From positions 372,001-436,000 of the forward strand of contig JAXMAB010000006.1 in the NCBI GenBank assembly GCA_046350655.1: DNA of 64,000 nucleotides. Reading direction: 5' to 3'. Below are positions 43,395-53,300 of this stretch, piece after piece. This DNA is from JAEUHO01 sp046350655. Its GTDB lineage: Bacteria > Planctomycetota > PLA2 > JAEUHO01. How positions within the stretch are numbered: the first letter of the stretch is position 1; each line of letters starts with the position of its first letter. Under the pieces are notes generated by a model. That model did not search any database. It had not been told where the DNA came from and worked only from the letters and a program-made list of their open reading frames with translations. Both the position numbers and the translations under genes were made by a program.

Positions 43395-43411
43395 CGGGAC
43401 CGCGAGGCCCG
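43395..43411. repeat. family-2 17-mer, exact copy
   Basis: CGGGACCGCGAGGCCCG in the 128-base spacer between the convergent hcrB and acyltransferase genes. Confidence 0.9.
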
Positions 43412-43435
43412 GTGGCCGACAGGGGCGGCGGTCCG

Positions 43436-44587
43436 TCAGGGCGACGGCGCGGACGGCGACGGCGCCACGGGCGGTGCGGGACGGGCGCGGGGCAGGAAGC
43501 GCCGCTCGACGAGGGCGTGGAAGGGGACCGCGACCAGGAAGCTGGCGGCGACCGTCGCCGCGGCGGAGGCGTAGACGAGCGGCCCGTGGGCCAGCGCCCG
43601 CGGGAGGAGCAGGCCCGCCACGAGCATCACCACCGGGAAGTGCGTGAGGTACAGCGCGTAGGAGCGCTCGCCGACCCAGGCGAGCCCGCGACCGAGGGGG
43701 GACGAGGCCAGACGGTCGTCGTGGGGGAAGAGCGCCACGAGCAGCGCCGCGAACGCGAGGCAGACGAGCGAGGTCTTCGCGTCCTGCGGGAAGCCCGCGC
43801 CGCCCACGCGGAACGCGAGCACGTACGCCGCGACGGAGACGAGCAGGCCGGCGTCGAGGAGGAGGCGGTCGCGGCGCGTGGGCGCCGCCGTGAGGCGCGC
43901 GTGGACCCAGAGGCCGCAGAGGAAGTCCGGCCAGAGGTCGAGCAGGAAGCCCCGCGGGCGCAGCGAGGGCACGGCGCGCACGAGCACCGCCGCGACGGTC
44001 GTCGCGACCACCGCCACCACGCGGGTCTTGCGGTCGCGCGCCACCCACGCGAACGCGACCCACGCGTAGAACTGCACCTCGTAGCAGAGCGACCAGAGCG
44101 GCCCGTTGGCCGCGTAGTCGGGGTCGACGCCGAAGGTCTTGAGCGTCGTCTCGACGAGCAGCAGGCTCGAGAGCCAGTGCCAGCCCGCGGCGAACGGGTC
44201 GACGAGGCGCGCCGAGAGGCCCGCGGCGGCGAGCCCGGCCACGACGAGCCCGACGAGGGCCGCGAGCGCCATCGCCGCCCAGAACGTCGGGTAGATGCGG
44301 CGCGCGCGACGGCGGAGGAAGGTGGTGGCGGCCGCCGGGCCTCGCGTGCCCCGCGCCGCGGCCGCGATGCAGACCCCGCTCACCACGAAGAAGAGCTGCA
44401 CGCCGAGGAAGCCCCCCTGCTCGAGCCACCGCAGCGGCCGGTACGCGAGGCCCGCGTGCGAGTCGTCGAGGAGCGCGCCGCCGAGGTGGAACCCGAGGAC
44501 CGCGAGGCACGCGACGCCGCGCCACGCGTCGAGCGAGGCGTAGCGCCACGGGGCGGGAGGCGGCGGGGGCGGGACCGCGGGGGGCAT
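43436..44587 (-). CDS. acyltransferase-3 family membrane protein (OafA-like)
   Basis: 383 aa. Integral membrane O-acyltransferase. Signature start RYASLDAWRGVACLAVLGFH, the RG and H of the family, then GVQLFFVVSGVCIAAA with the FFV-SG motif, RRRARRIYPTFWAAM (RRxxRIxP), NGPLWSLCYEVQFYAW with the WSL-E motif, and WVGERSYALYLTHFPVV. About ten membrane helices. Start at 44587 gives MPPAVPPPPPPAPWRY; upstream reading in the frame is the antisense of the next gene. It likely acetylates a surface polysaccharide or LPS sugar. Confidence 0.85.
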   Translation of the reverse strand: MPPAVPPPPPPAPWRYASLDAWRGVACLAVLGFHLGGALLDDSHAGLAYRPLRWLEQGGFLGVQLFFVVSGVCIAAAARGTRGPAAATTFLRRRARRIYPTFWAAMALAALVGLVVAGLAAAGLSARLVDPFAAGWHWLSSLLLVETTLKTFGVDPDYAANGPLWSLCYEVQFYAWVAFAWVARDRKTRVVAVVATTVAAVLVRAVPSLRPRGFLLDLWPDFLCGLWVHARLTAAPTRRDRLLLDAGLLVSVAAYVLAFRVGGAGFPQDAKTSLVCLAFAALLVALFPHDDRLASSPLGRGLAWVGERSYALYLTHFPVVMLVAGLLLPRALAHGPLVYASAAATVAASFLVAVPFHALVERRFLPRARPAPPVAPSPSAPSP

Positions 44588-44675
44588 CGAGGGAGTGTGG
44601 CCCCGGCCGGGCCCCGCCGCCAACCCGGCGGCGAGGGCCTCGCTGGGGGCCGCCCCGCCCGGTAGGCTCGTCGCC

Positions 44676-46247
44676 GTGGCGCTCAAGACCTCGTTCCGCA
44701 CCAAGCTCGTGCTCGCGTTGTGCGGGCTCTCGTTCCTGACGGCCGCCGTCGTGCTCCACGCCGCGTGGCGGCGCGCGCGCGAGTCGCAGATCGAGAACCT
44801 CCGCCGGCTCCTCGAGGCCGTCGCCGCCGCCGTCGCGCCGACCATCGACGGCGACGCGCACGCGGCCTTCGACCCGACGCAGGTCGGCGCCGCGACGCAG
44901 CCCTACGAGGTCGAGCTGCGGCGGCTCGGCGCGCGGGTGCGCGCGGCCCACGCGCGGTTCAAGGAGGTCTACACCCTCGGTCAGCTCGAGGGACCCGGCC
45001 CCGGCAAGGGACGGCTCGTGCTCGCCGAGAAGGACGACGAGCTCGGCAAGGTCTACGACTACGCCCGCTTCCCCGCGATGGTGCAGGCGCTCGGCGTCCC
45101 CGCGTCCGACGAGGACCTCACCGAGGACGAGTACGGCGTGACGCTGTCGGGGTACGCGCCCATCAAGGACCGCGCCGGCCGCACGGTCGGCCTCCTCGGG
45201 ATCGACGTGGACGCGGAGACGGTCGCGGCGATGCGCGGGCGCCTCCTCGGGATCCTCGGGCTGGGCGTGCTCGGCGCGGCGCTCTTCTCCGGCGCGCTCG
45301 GGTTCCTCCTCGCGTCCCGCATCAGCCGGCCCGTCCGCGTGCTCTCCGAGGCGATGGACCGCGTGGCCGCGGGCGACCTCGGCACGCGCGCGCACTGGGC
45401 CGGCGCCGACGAGTTCGGCCGGCTGTCGCAGAACTTCAACCGCATGGTCGAGGGCCTCGAGGAGCGGCAGCGGCTCAAGCAGTCCCTCGCGCTCGCCATG
45501 GAGATCCAGCAGAACCTCCTGCCCGCGGGCCCGCCGACCGTGACCGGCGTCGACGTCGCCGGGTTCTCGGACTACTGCGACGAGACCGGCGGCGACTACT
45601 TCGACTACCCGCGCACGTGGGAGGTGCCCGGCGGCCGCGTCGCCCTGACCATCGGCGACGTGACGGGCCACGGCATCGGCGCCGCGCTCCTCATGTCGAC
45701 CGGCCGCGCCGTGCTGCGCAGCCACGCGGAGCGCGACGTGGCGCCGGGCCAGATGCTCGGGCCCGGCGAGCTCCTCGGCGTCGTGAACCGCCACCTCGCG
45801 CACGACGCCACGTCGGGCAAGTTCATGACGCTGTTCTACGGCGTCCTCGACCCGACCGACGGCACGCTCGTCTACGCGAACGCGGGCCAGGGCGGGTGCT
45901 TCGTCCTCCACGCCGAGGACGGCCGCTTCGAGGAGATGCCGGCCGGCGCGCCGCCCGCGGGCGTCGTGGACGGGATCGCGTTCCCCGAGGCGCGCGTCGA
46001 GCACGTCCGCCCGCCCGACGTGATCGTCCTCGCGACGGACGGCGTCTGGGAGACGATGGACGCGCACGGCACGCAGTTCGGCTACGAGGGCATCGAGCGC
46101 GTCGTGCGCGCGCACGCGCGCGGGAGCGCGCGCGAGATCGCCGACGCGGTGCGCGCGGCGGTCGAGGCGCACCGCGGCGACGGCCCGCAGGCCGACGACG
46201 TGACGCTCGTCATCGCGAAGCTCTCGCCGCGCCGCGTCACGACCTGA
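44676..46247 (+). CDS. membrane HAMP-SpoIIE serine phosphatase
   Basis: 523 aa from GTG 44676 (VALKTSFRTKLVLALCGLSF). First membrane helix at about 9-30, an extracytoplasmic sensor region to about 185 (YTLGQLEG, ISGYAPIKDRAG-like strand), second membrane helix about 190-212, HAMP linker (SRISRPVRVLSEAMDRVAAG, GADEFGRLSQNFNRM) and a PP2C/SpoIIE domain: METAL motifs GGDYFDYP, GDVTGHGIGAALLMS, YANAGQGGCFVL and VIVLATDGVWETMD. Such RsbU-like phosphatases act on anti-sigma-factor antagonists in partner-switch signalling. No antagonist or anti-sigma gene is adjacent. Divergent from the acyltransferase gene, 88 bases apart. Confidence 0.88.
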   Translation: MALKTSFRTKLVLALCGLSFLTAAVVLHAAWRRARESQIENLRRLLEAVAAAVAPTIDGDAHAAFDPTQVGAATQPYEVELRRLGARVRAAHARFKEVYTLGQLEGPGPGKGRLVLAEKDDELGKVYDYARFPAMVQALGVPASDEDLTEDEYGVTLSGYAPIKDRAGRTVGLLGIDVDAETVAAMRGRLLGILGLGVLGAALFSGALGFLLASRISRPVRVLSEAMDRVAAGDLGTRAHWAGADEFGRLSQNFNRMVEGLEERQRLKQSLALAMEIQQNLLPAGPPTVTGVDVAGFSDYCDETGGDYFDYPRTWEVPGGRVALTIGDVTGHGIGAALLMSTGRAVLRSHAERDVAPGQMLGPGELLGVVNRHLAHDATSGKFMTLFYGVLDPTDGTLVYANAGQGGCFVLHAEDGRFEEMPAGAPPAGVVDGIAFPEARVEHVRPPDVIVLATDGVWETMDAHGTQFGYEGIERVVRAHARGSAREIADAVRAAVEAHRGDGPQADDVTLVIAKLSPRRVTT

Positions 46248-46263
46248 CCGGGCGCGCGGCGAC

Positions 46264-46382
46264 CGGGCCTCGCGGTCCCGGGGCCCCGACCGCGCGTCGC
46301 CTCGCCGCGGGCCCCGTGCGGGGGGGTTCGAACCGCCGGCGGGGGACCGCGAGGCCCGGCGGCCGGCGGGCCTCGCGTCCCG
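46264..46382. repeat. two family-2 elements
   Basis: Exact reverse-orientation 17-mer at 46264-46280 immediately after the phosphatase stop, then 46342-46382 with GGGGACCGCGAGGCCCG and its near-complete inverse CGGGCCTCGCGTCCCG, a stem-loop with an eight-base loop, before the convergent gene end at 46417. Confidence 0.88.
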
Positions 46383-46416
46383 GACGCCCGACCGCGGCCT
46401 CCGTCGGCGCGCGGCG

Positions 46417-47613
46417 TCAGCGCGTGAGGGTGAACGCGTCGAGGACCGAGCCGTCCGTCCGTCGCGCCGTCACCGACAACGACGTCGGCGTCGCGACGAC
46501 CTCGAGGCCGTGGTACGCCATGATCGCCACCGCGGTGCGCGCGCCGTGGCCGACGGGGGACAGCTCGCCCCCGCCGCCGCCGCTCACGACGTAGACCGGC
46601 CCGGCCGGGTCGACGTACGCCGGGCCGCCCGTCGCGTCGGTGACGGAGCCCGCGAGGACGGGGTGCGAGCGTTCGTAGTCGTGGTCGTGGCCGTTGAGCA
46701 CGAGGTCGACGCCCCGCGCGTCGAGGACCGGCCCGAGGCTCGACGCGAGCCCCGGCGTGTCGCCGTGCTCGCCGGAGGAGTAGACGGGGTGGTGGAACGC
46801 GACCACGCGCCAGGGCCGCGTCGTCGCGGCGAGGTCGGCGTCGAGCCAGGCGCGCTGCGCGCTCGCGACGGAGAGGTCGCCGTTGCTGTCGAGCACCGCG
46901 AGGTGGACGGGGCCGAGGTCGACGGCGTAGAAGCGCTCGGAGCCGTCGGCGGAGTTCGTGGGCAGCGGTACCGCGGTGAGCAGCGGGGCGCCGCCGGCCG
47001 TGCGCACGTCGTGGTTGCCGAGGACGGTGAAGGCGGGCGCGCGCTCGAGCAGCCCCGCCCACGGCGCGAGGAGGCCGGCGAGCTCGTCGGCCTCGGTGCC
47101 GTTCTCGTAGCCGAGGTCGCCGAGGAGGAGGAGCGCGTCGGGGTCGGTCGCCGCGAGCACGTCGCGGACCGCGCGGGAGCCGGCGCCGCCGGTGCCGACG
47201 TCGCCGGCGACGCCGAGGCGCACCGTGTCGGTGGCCGCGGGGAGCGTGCGCGCGACGTGGTCGCCGCCGAGCGGCAGTCCGTCGGCGAGGAGGCGGAAGT
47301 GGCGCGACACGCGAGGCCCGGCGGCCGGCAGCGCGAGCTCGTGGTCGGTGGTGGGGGCGGCGTCGGAGACGACGGCGCCGTACGAGGCCGTCGGGCCGAA
47401 CTCGACCGCGCCGACCGACGGGACCTCGGTCCGCCAGGCGACGACGAGGGTGCCGGGCGAGGGCGCGCCGACGACGGGGCCGTGGACCACGCCCGCCGGG
47501 AACGGGGAGGGCTCGGCGCCGCCGCCGCCCCCGCCGCCGCACGCGACGAGGACCGCGACGAGGCCGAGCGCGGCGGCGCGCACGGCGCGGCGGGGGAGTC
47601 CGACGGGACGCAT
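46417..47613 (-). CDS. lipoprotein metallophosphatase, purple-acid-phosphatase-like
   Basis: 398 aa. Lipoprotein leader RAAALGLVAVLVACGGGGGGG (lipobox LVAC). An N-terminal fibronectin-like domain (SPGTLVVAWRTEVPSVGAVE) precedes a calcineurin-like phosphoesterase with the dinuclear metal ligands in order: GVAGDVG, LLLGDLGYENG, TVLGNHDVR, VVAFHHPVYS and LNGHDHDYERSHP. The last is diagnostic of the purple acid phosphatase branch. An exported phosphomonoesterase is likely. Convergent with the SpoIIE phosphatase, divergent from the BtuF-like gene. Confidence 0.87.
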   Translation of the reverse strand: MRPVGLPRRAVRAAALGLVAVLVACGGGGGGGAEPSPFPAGVVHGPVVGAPSPGTLVVAWRTEVPSVGAVEFGPTASYGAVVSDAAPTTDHELALPAAGPRVSRHFRLLADGLPLGGDHVARTLPAATDTVRLGVAGDVGTGGAGSRAVRDVLAATDPDALLLLGDLGYENGTEADELAGLLAPWAGLLERAPAFTVLGNHDVRTAGGAPLLTAVPLPTNSADGSERFYAVDLGPVHLAVLDSNGDLSVASAQRAWLDADLAATTRPWRVVAFHHPVYSSGEHGDTPGLASSLGPVLDARGVDLVLNGHDHDYERSHPVLAGSVTDATGGPAYVDPAGPVYVVSGGGGGELSPVGHGARTAVAIMAYHGLEVVATPTSLSVTARRTDGSVLDAFTLTR

Positions 47614-47708
47614 CCCCTCATCATCGGCGTCGGCGCGGGCCGCGCGAGAGCCGGCGGGACGGGTTGGCCGGCCCGGGGGCCGGGGCGGCGTGGTGGAATC
47701 GCCCGCGG

Positions 47709-48584
47709 ATGACGCCCGCCGCCGCCCCCGACGACCGTTCCCCCGCCGCCTCGCCGTCCGGCATCGCGGACCGGATCCTCGCGGAGGCGCGGGCGCCGCG
47801 GCGCCCCCGACGGATCGCGTGCCTGACGGAGGAGACCGTCGAGATCCTGTACGGGCTCGGGGCCGGCGACCTCGTCGTCGGCGTCAGCAAGTACGTCGAG
47901 CGGCCGCCGGAGGCGAAGGCGAAGCCGCGCGTGTGCGCGTTCGTGAAGGCCGACTTCGAGGCGGTCGCGGCCGTCGAGCCCGACCTCGTCCTGTGCTTCA
48001 GCGACCTCCAGGCGGAGATCGCCGCGGAGTGCGCGCGGCGCGGCATGAACGTCGTCGTGTTCAACCAGCGCAGCGTCGCGGAGATCCTCGGCGTGGTGCT
48101 CGCGGTGGGCGGGCTCGTCGGCCTCGAGGCGCGGGCGCAGGCGATGGTCGAGGGCTTGACCGCGCACCTCGAGGCCGTGGCCGAGCGGGCCTCGCGTCTC
48201 CCGCGGCGGCCGCGGGTCCACGTCGAGGAGTGGGACGAGCCGCTCATCACGGGCATCCGCTGGGTGGCGGAGGTCGTGGAGCTGGCCGGCGGCGCGTACC
48301 TGTTCCCGGAGCGCGCCGCGGGCGCGGCGGCGAAGGAGCGGATCGTGGCGCCGGAGGAGGTGGCGGCGCGCGACCCGGAGGTGATCCTCGCGTCGTGGTG
48401 CGGGAAGACGGTGCGGCTCGACGCGATCCGCAGGCGGCCCGGGTGGGACCGGACGGCGGCGGTGCGGGCGGGGCACGTGTACGACGTGTCGCCGACGATC
48501 CTCCTGCAGCCGGGGCCGGCGGTGCTGACGGACGGGCTCGACGAGGTGCACCGGCTCATCGCGGGGGCCGTCGAGCGCCGATAG
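47709..48584 (+). CDS. BtuF-like corrinoid/ABC substrate-binding fold protein without signal peptide
   Basis: 291 aa. Class III periplasmic-binding fold: RRIACLTEETVEILYGLGAG, DLVVGVSKYVERP, VEPDLVLCFSDLQAEI, RPRVHVEEWDEPLITGIRW and PEVILASWCGKTVR, AVRAGHVYDVSPTILLQPGP. This matches the cobalamin-binding family next to BtuF. The N-terminus (MTPAAAPDDRSPAASPSG) has no export signal or lipobox, so the protein appears cytoplasmic, as in other members of this subgroup. No transporter genes nearby. Role in corrinoid or metal sensing is only a guess. Confidence 0.72.
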   Translation: MTPAAAPDDRSPAASPSGIADRILAEARAPRRPRRIACLTEETVEILYGLGAGDLVVGVSKYVERPPEAKAKPRVCAFVKADFEAVAAVEPDLVLCFSDLQAEIAAECARRGMNVVVFNQRSVAEILGVVLAVGGLVGLEARAQAMVEGLTAHLEAVAERASRLPRRPRVHVEEWDEPLITGIRWVAEVVELAGGAYLFPERAAGAAAKERIVAPEEVAARDPEVILASWCGKTVRLDAIRRRPGWDRTAAVRAGHVYDVSPTILLQPGPAVLTDGLDEVHRLIAGAVERR

Positions 48585-48717
48585 GGGGGGACCGCGGCGG
48601 TCCCACCGCCGGCCGGACCGGGTGTTCGTGCCCTGTCCGTGCCGCGGAAGCGAGACCGCTTCAGTTCACGGGGAGCGCGGGTCGATAGCGACTCGGCGTC
48701 CCCGGGTTCGGAACCCG

Positions 48718-48738
48718 CCGGGGGTGCTCACCCCCGGG
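48718..48738. other. stem-loop in the leader of the pilin operon
   Basis: Perfect 9-bp inverted repeat, CCGGGGGTG and CACCCCCGG, around CT, about 65 bases before the first pilin-like gene. Just upstream GGGTTC and GAACCC form another small stem. Might be a leader RNA structure; a terminator for the BtuF-like gene is less likely as no T-run follows. Confidence 0.5.
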
Positions 48739-48801
48739 TGTCCCGGGGGCGTCCGCCTTCCTGACGCACGGGCTAGAGTCCGCTGGGACGCGTGCGCAGG
48801 G

Positions 48802-50238
48802 ATGCGGTGGGTTCCGCGAGGTCCCGCCGTGCTCGCCGAACCCCTTGCGTCCTCCCGTCCGGCCGTGGCGCGCGCCCCGCGTCGCCGCGCGTCCCGCGGC
48901 ATCGCGCTGCTGTGGGCCATGTTGGCCGCGATGCTGATCGCGGGCATCGTCGTCGCGGGCACCAACAGCCAGATCGCCGTGGACCGCATCGGCGACGTGG
49001 AGTTCGCCGCGGAGGGCCAGGCCCGCGCGGTCGCCGAGGCCGGGTTGATCGACGCGCTGGCGTGGTTCCGCCGGCAGCAGACGCAGCCGGTGACGACGTT
49101 CGCGCCGCAGCGCAACCTCCTCGCGAACCCGATCGTCAACGAGACGGACGACCCGGCGATCGGGCTCGTGCGCGAGTACGAGATCATGCCGTCGCTGTGG
49201 GGGCGCTACGAGGTCCGCAAGCCCGTGGCCGCGGAGGCCTGGACCGACACCACCGCCAACGGGCGCTACGACTACGGCGAGACGTTCACCGACACGAACG
49301 GCAACGGCAAGCGCGACCCGGCGAAGGAGACGCGCGACGTCTCGGCGGAGCGCGGCTTCGCGGGCGCGGGCACGGTGTGGCGGGTCGTCGCGCACGGGCG
49401 CGTGTACCGCCGGCGCGACGCGGCGCAGCCCCTCGGCTCGGCCGCGAACCCGCGGCTGGCGGGCGTGACCGTCGCCGCCGAGGTCCGCCGGTTCGTGATG
49501 GTGCCGCCGGCGGTCGCCGCGCTGTGCGTGAAGACGGCGTCGACGACGACCATCGGCGCGCGCACGCGCATCATCGGCGGCGCGAAGGGCGGCCTGATCA
49601 CGAAGTCGAGCACCGGCACGGCGACGACGACCGGCGCCGAGATCACGGGCACCCCCGCGACCGGCACCATCGCGTCGTACGACGACACCACCGAGACGAT
49701 GTTCGGCGTCACGATGCCGGAGCTCAAGGCGATGGCGGACGCGTCGTGGGCGACCGCGGCCAACTTCCCGAAGAAGATCGGCGACTTCTCGCTGAACGTC
49801 GTCCCCGGGCCGATCACGTTCGACGACGTCCGCCCGCTCCGCGGCACCGGCATCGTCGTCGTCGAGGGCGACGCGACCTTCCTCGCCGGCAACAACTCGT
49901 TCTTCAACGGCCTCCTGGTCGTCCGCGGCAACCTCACGCTGCGCGCGCCGGTGTACTTCCGCGGCAGCGTCGTCGTCACCGGCACCGTCGACATGGCCGG
50001 CACGGGCGGCGACTACAGCGAGCTCAACTACGACGCCGCCATCCTCACCGAGGTGCTCACGATCCTCGGCCAGTACCGCTTCTCGACCGCCACGTACGCG
50101 CAGGCCAACGTCCTGCCGGACGGCACGCCGGACGAGGAGGACCTGATCTACCTCCAGAACCAGGGGAAGACCCTGCCCGGGCAGCCGATGCCGTCGACCC
50201 TCGACGACAGCCTGCCGCCCCCGGGCATGGGCCCCTGA
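48802..50238 (+). CDS. PilX/GspK-like pilin-related protein
   Basis: 478 aa from ATG 48802. N-terminal class III-type signal: basic RRRASRG then IALLWAMLAAMLIAGIVVAG, the PilX N-terminal segment, with no glutamate at mature position 5, as in GspK/PilX tip pilins. AVAEAGLIDALAWFRRQ is the following helix. Two calcium-loop repeats (DTTANGRYD, DTNGNGKRD) occur at about residues 153-175. The C-terminal half is beta-rich, GTGIVVVEGDATFLAGNNSF, FNGLLVVRGNLTLRAPVYFR and SVVVTGTVDMAG, resembling the DUF7305-type beta domain of PilX-like proteins. Ends 19 bases before the next pilin gene's first possible start. Confidence 0.78.
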   Translation: MRWVPRGPAVLAEPLASSRPAVARAPRRRASRGIALLWAMLAAMLIAGIVVAGTNSQIAVDRIGDVEFAAEGQARAVAEAGLIDALAWFRRQQTQPVTTFAPQRNLLANPIVNETDDPAIGLVREYEIMPSLWGRYEVRKPVAAEAWTDTTANGRYDYGETFTDTNGNGKRDPAKETRDVSAERGFAGAGTVWRVVAHGRVYRRRDAAQPLGSAANPRLAGVTVAAEVRRFVMVPPAVAALCVKTASTTTIGARTRIIGGAKGGLITKSSTGTATTTGAEITGTPATGTIASYDDTTETMFGVTMPELKAMADASWATAANFPKKIGDFSLNVVPGPITFDDVRPLRGTGIVVVEGDATFLAGNNSFFNGLLVVRGNLTLRAPVYFRGSVVVTGTVDMAGTGGDYSELNYDAAILTEVLTILGQYRFSTATYAQANVLPDGTPDEEDLIYLQNQGKTLPGQPMPSTLDDSLPPPGMGP

Positions 50239-50305
50239 GCCGACCGGAGCCCCTCCCGTGAACCCCGCCCCCGCCCGCATCGGCTCGATCCCGAGGAACC
50301 CGCCC

Positions 50306-53300
50306 GTGAACCGCACCGCCCGCCGCTCCCGCGGCTTCTCGCTGCTCGAGATGCTCATCGCCGGCACGATCATCGCGGTCGTCGGCATGGCCGGCGCGGC
50401 CTACGTCTCGCGCTCGACGCAGGGCGCGGACTGGTCGCGCGACCGCGTGTTCGCCCGCCAGAAGGCGCTCTCGATCCTCTCGGAGCTCAAGTCGTTCGTC
50501 GAGGGCTCGGCCAACCAGGCCGCCGACGAGCTCGACGGCTTCGACGACGGGTTCACGTACAACGCGTCGCTCACGATCGCGCCCGACCCGGTCAACCCGG
50601 ACGTGCTCGCCGCCCCCTCGCACCCGCTCTCCGGCAACGTGGCCGAGGGCTCGACGGAGTGGCGCTGGTACCGGCAGATCTCGGTCCGCCGCTTCAGCGG
50701 CGTGCTCACGCGCGACCTCCGCATCTGCACGGTGCGCGTGTACCGGCACCGCGCCGGCGGCACCGTCCCCGGCGAGCAGATGGCCGAGGTGTCGTCGGTG
50801 GTCCGCACGGTCGCGGACTCGTACCCGACGAGCCAGGTCTACGACGTCTACCTGCTGGCCCTCGAGAACATCCCCGGCTGGTGGGTCTACATGGACGCCA
50901 TCAAGCCCTTCGTGGACGCCACGCTGCAGGACCTCGAGGCCCGCAACCCCGGCCTCGTGTTCCGGACGCACTGGATCACCACGAGCGGCTACGGGCGCGA
51001 CGAGGAGTACGCGCCGTACACGAACGAGACCCGCATCAGCACGGACAGCACCCCGTGGGGCTACGTCTACCCGGGCAAGATGCCGGCCGGCTCGGCGGCC
51101 TCGCGCTACTACGTCCCGTCGGGCATCCGGGCCCGGATGAACCTCGACGGCGAGTACACGCCGTCGTTCCAGAACGGGTACCGGACCGCGGAGCCGTTCG
51201 TCGACGGCAACGGCAACGGGACCTACGACTGGAGCGAGACGTTCACCGACACGAACGGCAACGGCGTCTGGGACGGCGCGCTCGCCTACCCGTACGCGAT
51301 GGCGGACCAGCACAACCACGCGATGCGCTGGCCCGACGAGGACGCGAAGTTCAAGGCGCGCGTCGCCGCCGGCCTCGACACCGACGACACGCCGACGTAC
51401 CGCCTCCTCCTCGACCGCATGATCGCGGACCCCACGCGGTTCCACAACGCGATCTTCATCAACCTGCACGGCGAGCTCCTGCCGATGCCGGCCGTGCGCA
51501 ACTACTCGGACGCCGCGAAGGACCCGATCAACCTGCCCGGCTGGCGCGCGGTGACGCACCCCGAGAACCTGCTCGTGCGCCGCGTCGCCGGCGAGTCGCA
51601 GCCGGTCGCGACGTCGGCCCGCTGGCGCGTCTACGCCTACAAGACCGAGTTCCCGACGACCGAGCCCATCACGACGCTCGCCGAGCCGATCAACGACCTG
51701 AACAAGAACGGCGTCTGGGACGCCGGCGAGCCGTACCAGGACTGGAACGGCAACGGCAAGTACGACGGCATGACGCCGATCACCGTCGAGCTCGCGGGCA
51801 TCGACGCGACCGCCGCCGTGAACGCGGCGTCGAACCCGTCGCTCACCGTGAAGTTCCTGTCGGGCGGCGTGGACGCCGACGGCAGCGGCGCGATCGACCT
51901 CTACCAGCCGTGGACGAACGCGCGCTCGTACCCCGAGGCGTGGACGGACGCCAACGGCGACGGGAGGTTCAACCGGAACGAGGAGTACTTCGACGCCAAC
52001 GGGAACGGCCAGTACGACGCCGGCGAGCCGTGGACCGAGGTGGACGGCAACGGCGTCCGCACCGCGGCGACCGAGGCGTTCGTGGACGGCAACGCCAACC
52101 TGCTCCCGGACCTCTCGGGCGGCCCGGCCGACGTCTACACCGACGCGAACGCGAACGGCAAGTGGGACCCCGCCGAGCCGTACATGGACGTCAACGGCAA
52201 CGGCATGCGCGACGGCCCGACGGCGGCCGTGCTGCCCTGGCGCGCCTGGAACGCGGCGGTGGACAACGTCAACCCCGCGACCCGGAAGGCCTACGCCGAC
52301 GCCTACGGCGAGCCCTACCGCGACGTCAACGGCAACGGCGTCTGGAACGCCGCCGAGGTGCTGCTGTACGACAACAACGGCAACGGCGTCTGGGACGGCG
52401 GCTACAGGCGCGGCGAGATGTCGTTCCGGACGCGCATCGACCCCACGACCAGCACGACGATCCTCGAGCTCTACGGGACGCCGCTGTACGCCGGCGAGAC
52501 GGCGGACAACCGCGGCCTCGACGCCACGCAGCGCCTGTACGACCTCGAGTACATCCCGTGCCCGACGCCGGGCACCGCGTCGTCGTCCGCGCCGGCCTTC
52601 GAGCGCGACCTCTACAACACGACGGCCGACGTGCCCAAGAACACGGCGCGCTGGACGATCGAGGTCCCGATGGCGACGCTGAAGGCGAAGCTCGCCTCGC
52701 CGGCCGGCGCCAACAACGGCGACACGATCGACCGCGTCCTCGAGGTCCGCACGCGGTTCGGGCTCGACTTCACGTCGGGCACGATGTACCCGGTCCGCAA
52801 CGCGCCGACGAACCTGTCGAGGGCGTACTGCTACTTCTACAACCTCTCGACGAAGATCCCGTTCTCGGAGCGCTACCAGTTCCAGGGCGACCCGCGGCAC
52901 AGCCCGTACGCCGACACCGCGCGCTACGGCACCACGTTCCCGCACGGCCACAACTGGTACTTCGACGACTTCAACGGCTCGACGGACGCCCGCCCGAAGT
53001 GGCTCGGCTTCGACACCGCCCGCTTCGCGGACGGCTGGACGAGCGCCCAGCAGATCGACACGGCGCGCTACTTCCAGTGGATGCGCACCGCGGTCACGAG
53101 CACCGAGGCGGTCTACACGACGCTCACCGGCTTCTCGTACTTCTACCTCTCGGTGGGCGGCGACGTCGGCTACGACTCGGCGAACGGTTTCGCGAGCTCG
53201 ATCCCGATGAACGGCACGCCGTTCGGCAACGCGACGGCCTCCGTGTACGAGGACACGATCGCCGGCGGCGGCACCGCGGGCATCGGCGGCAGCCAGAAGT

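Noticed and set aside
48661..50388. Long minus-strand open frames across the pilin genes
   Set aside because: They are Arg/Val/Asp-rich antisense readings without recognisable domains, while the plus strand has clear prepilin signals and calcium loops.
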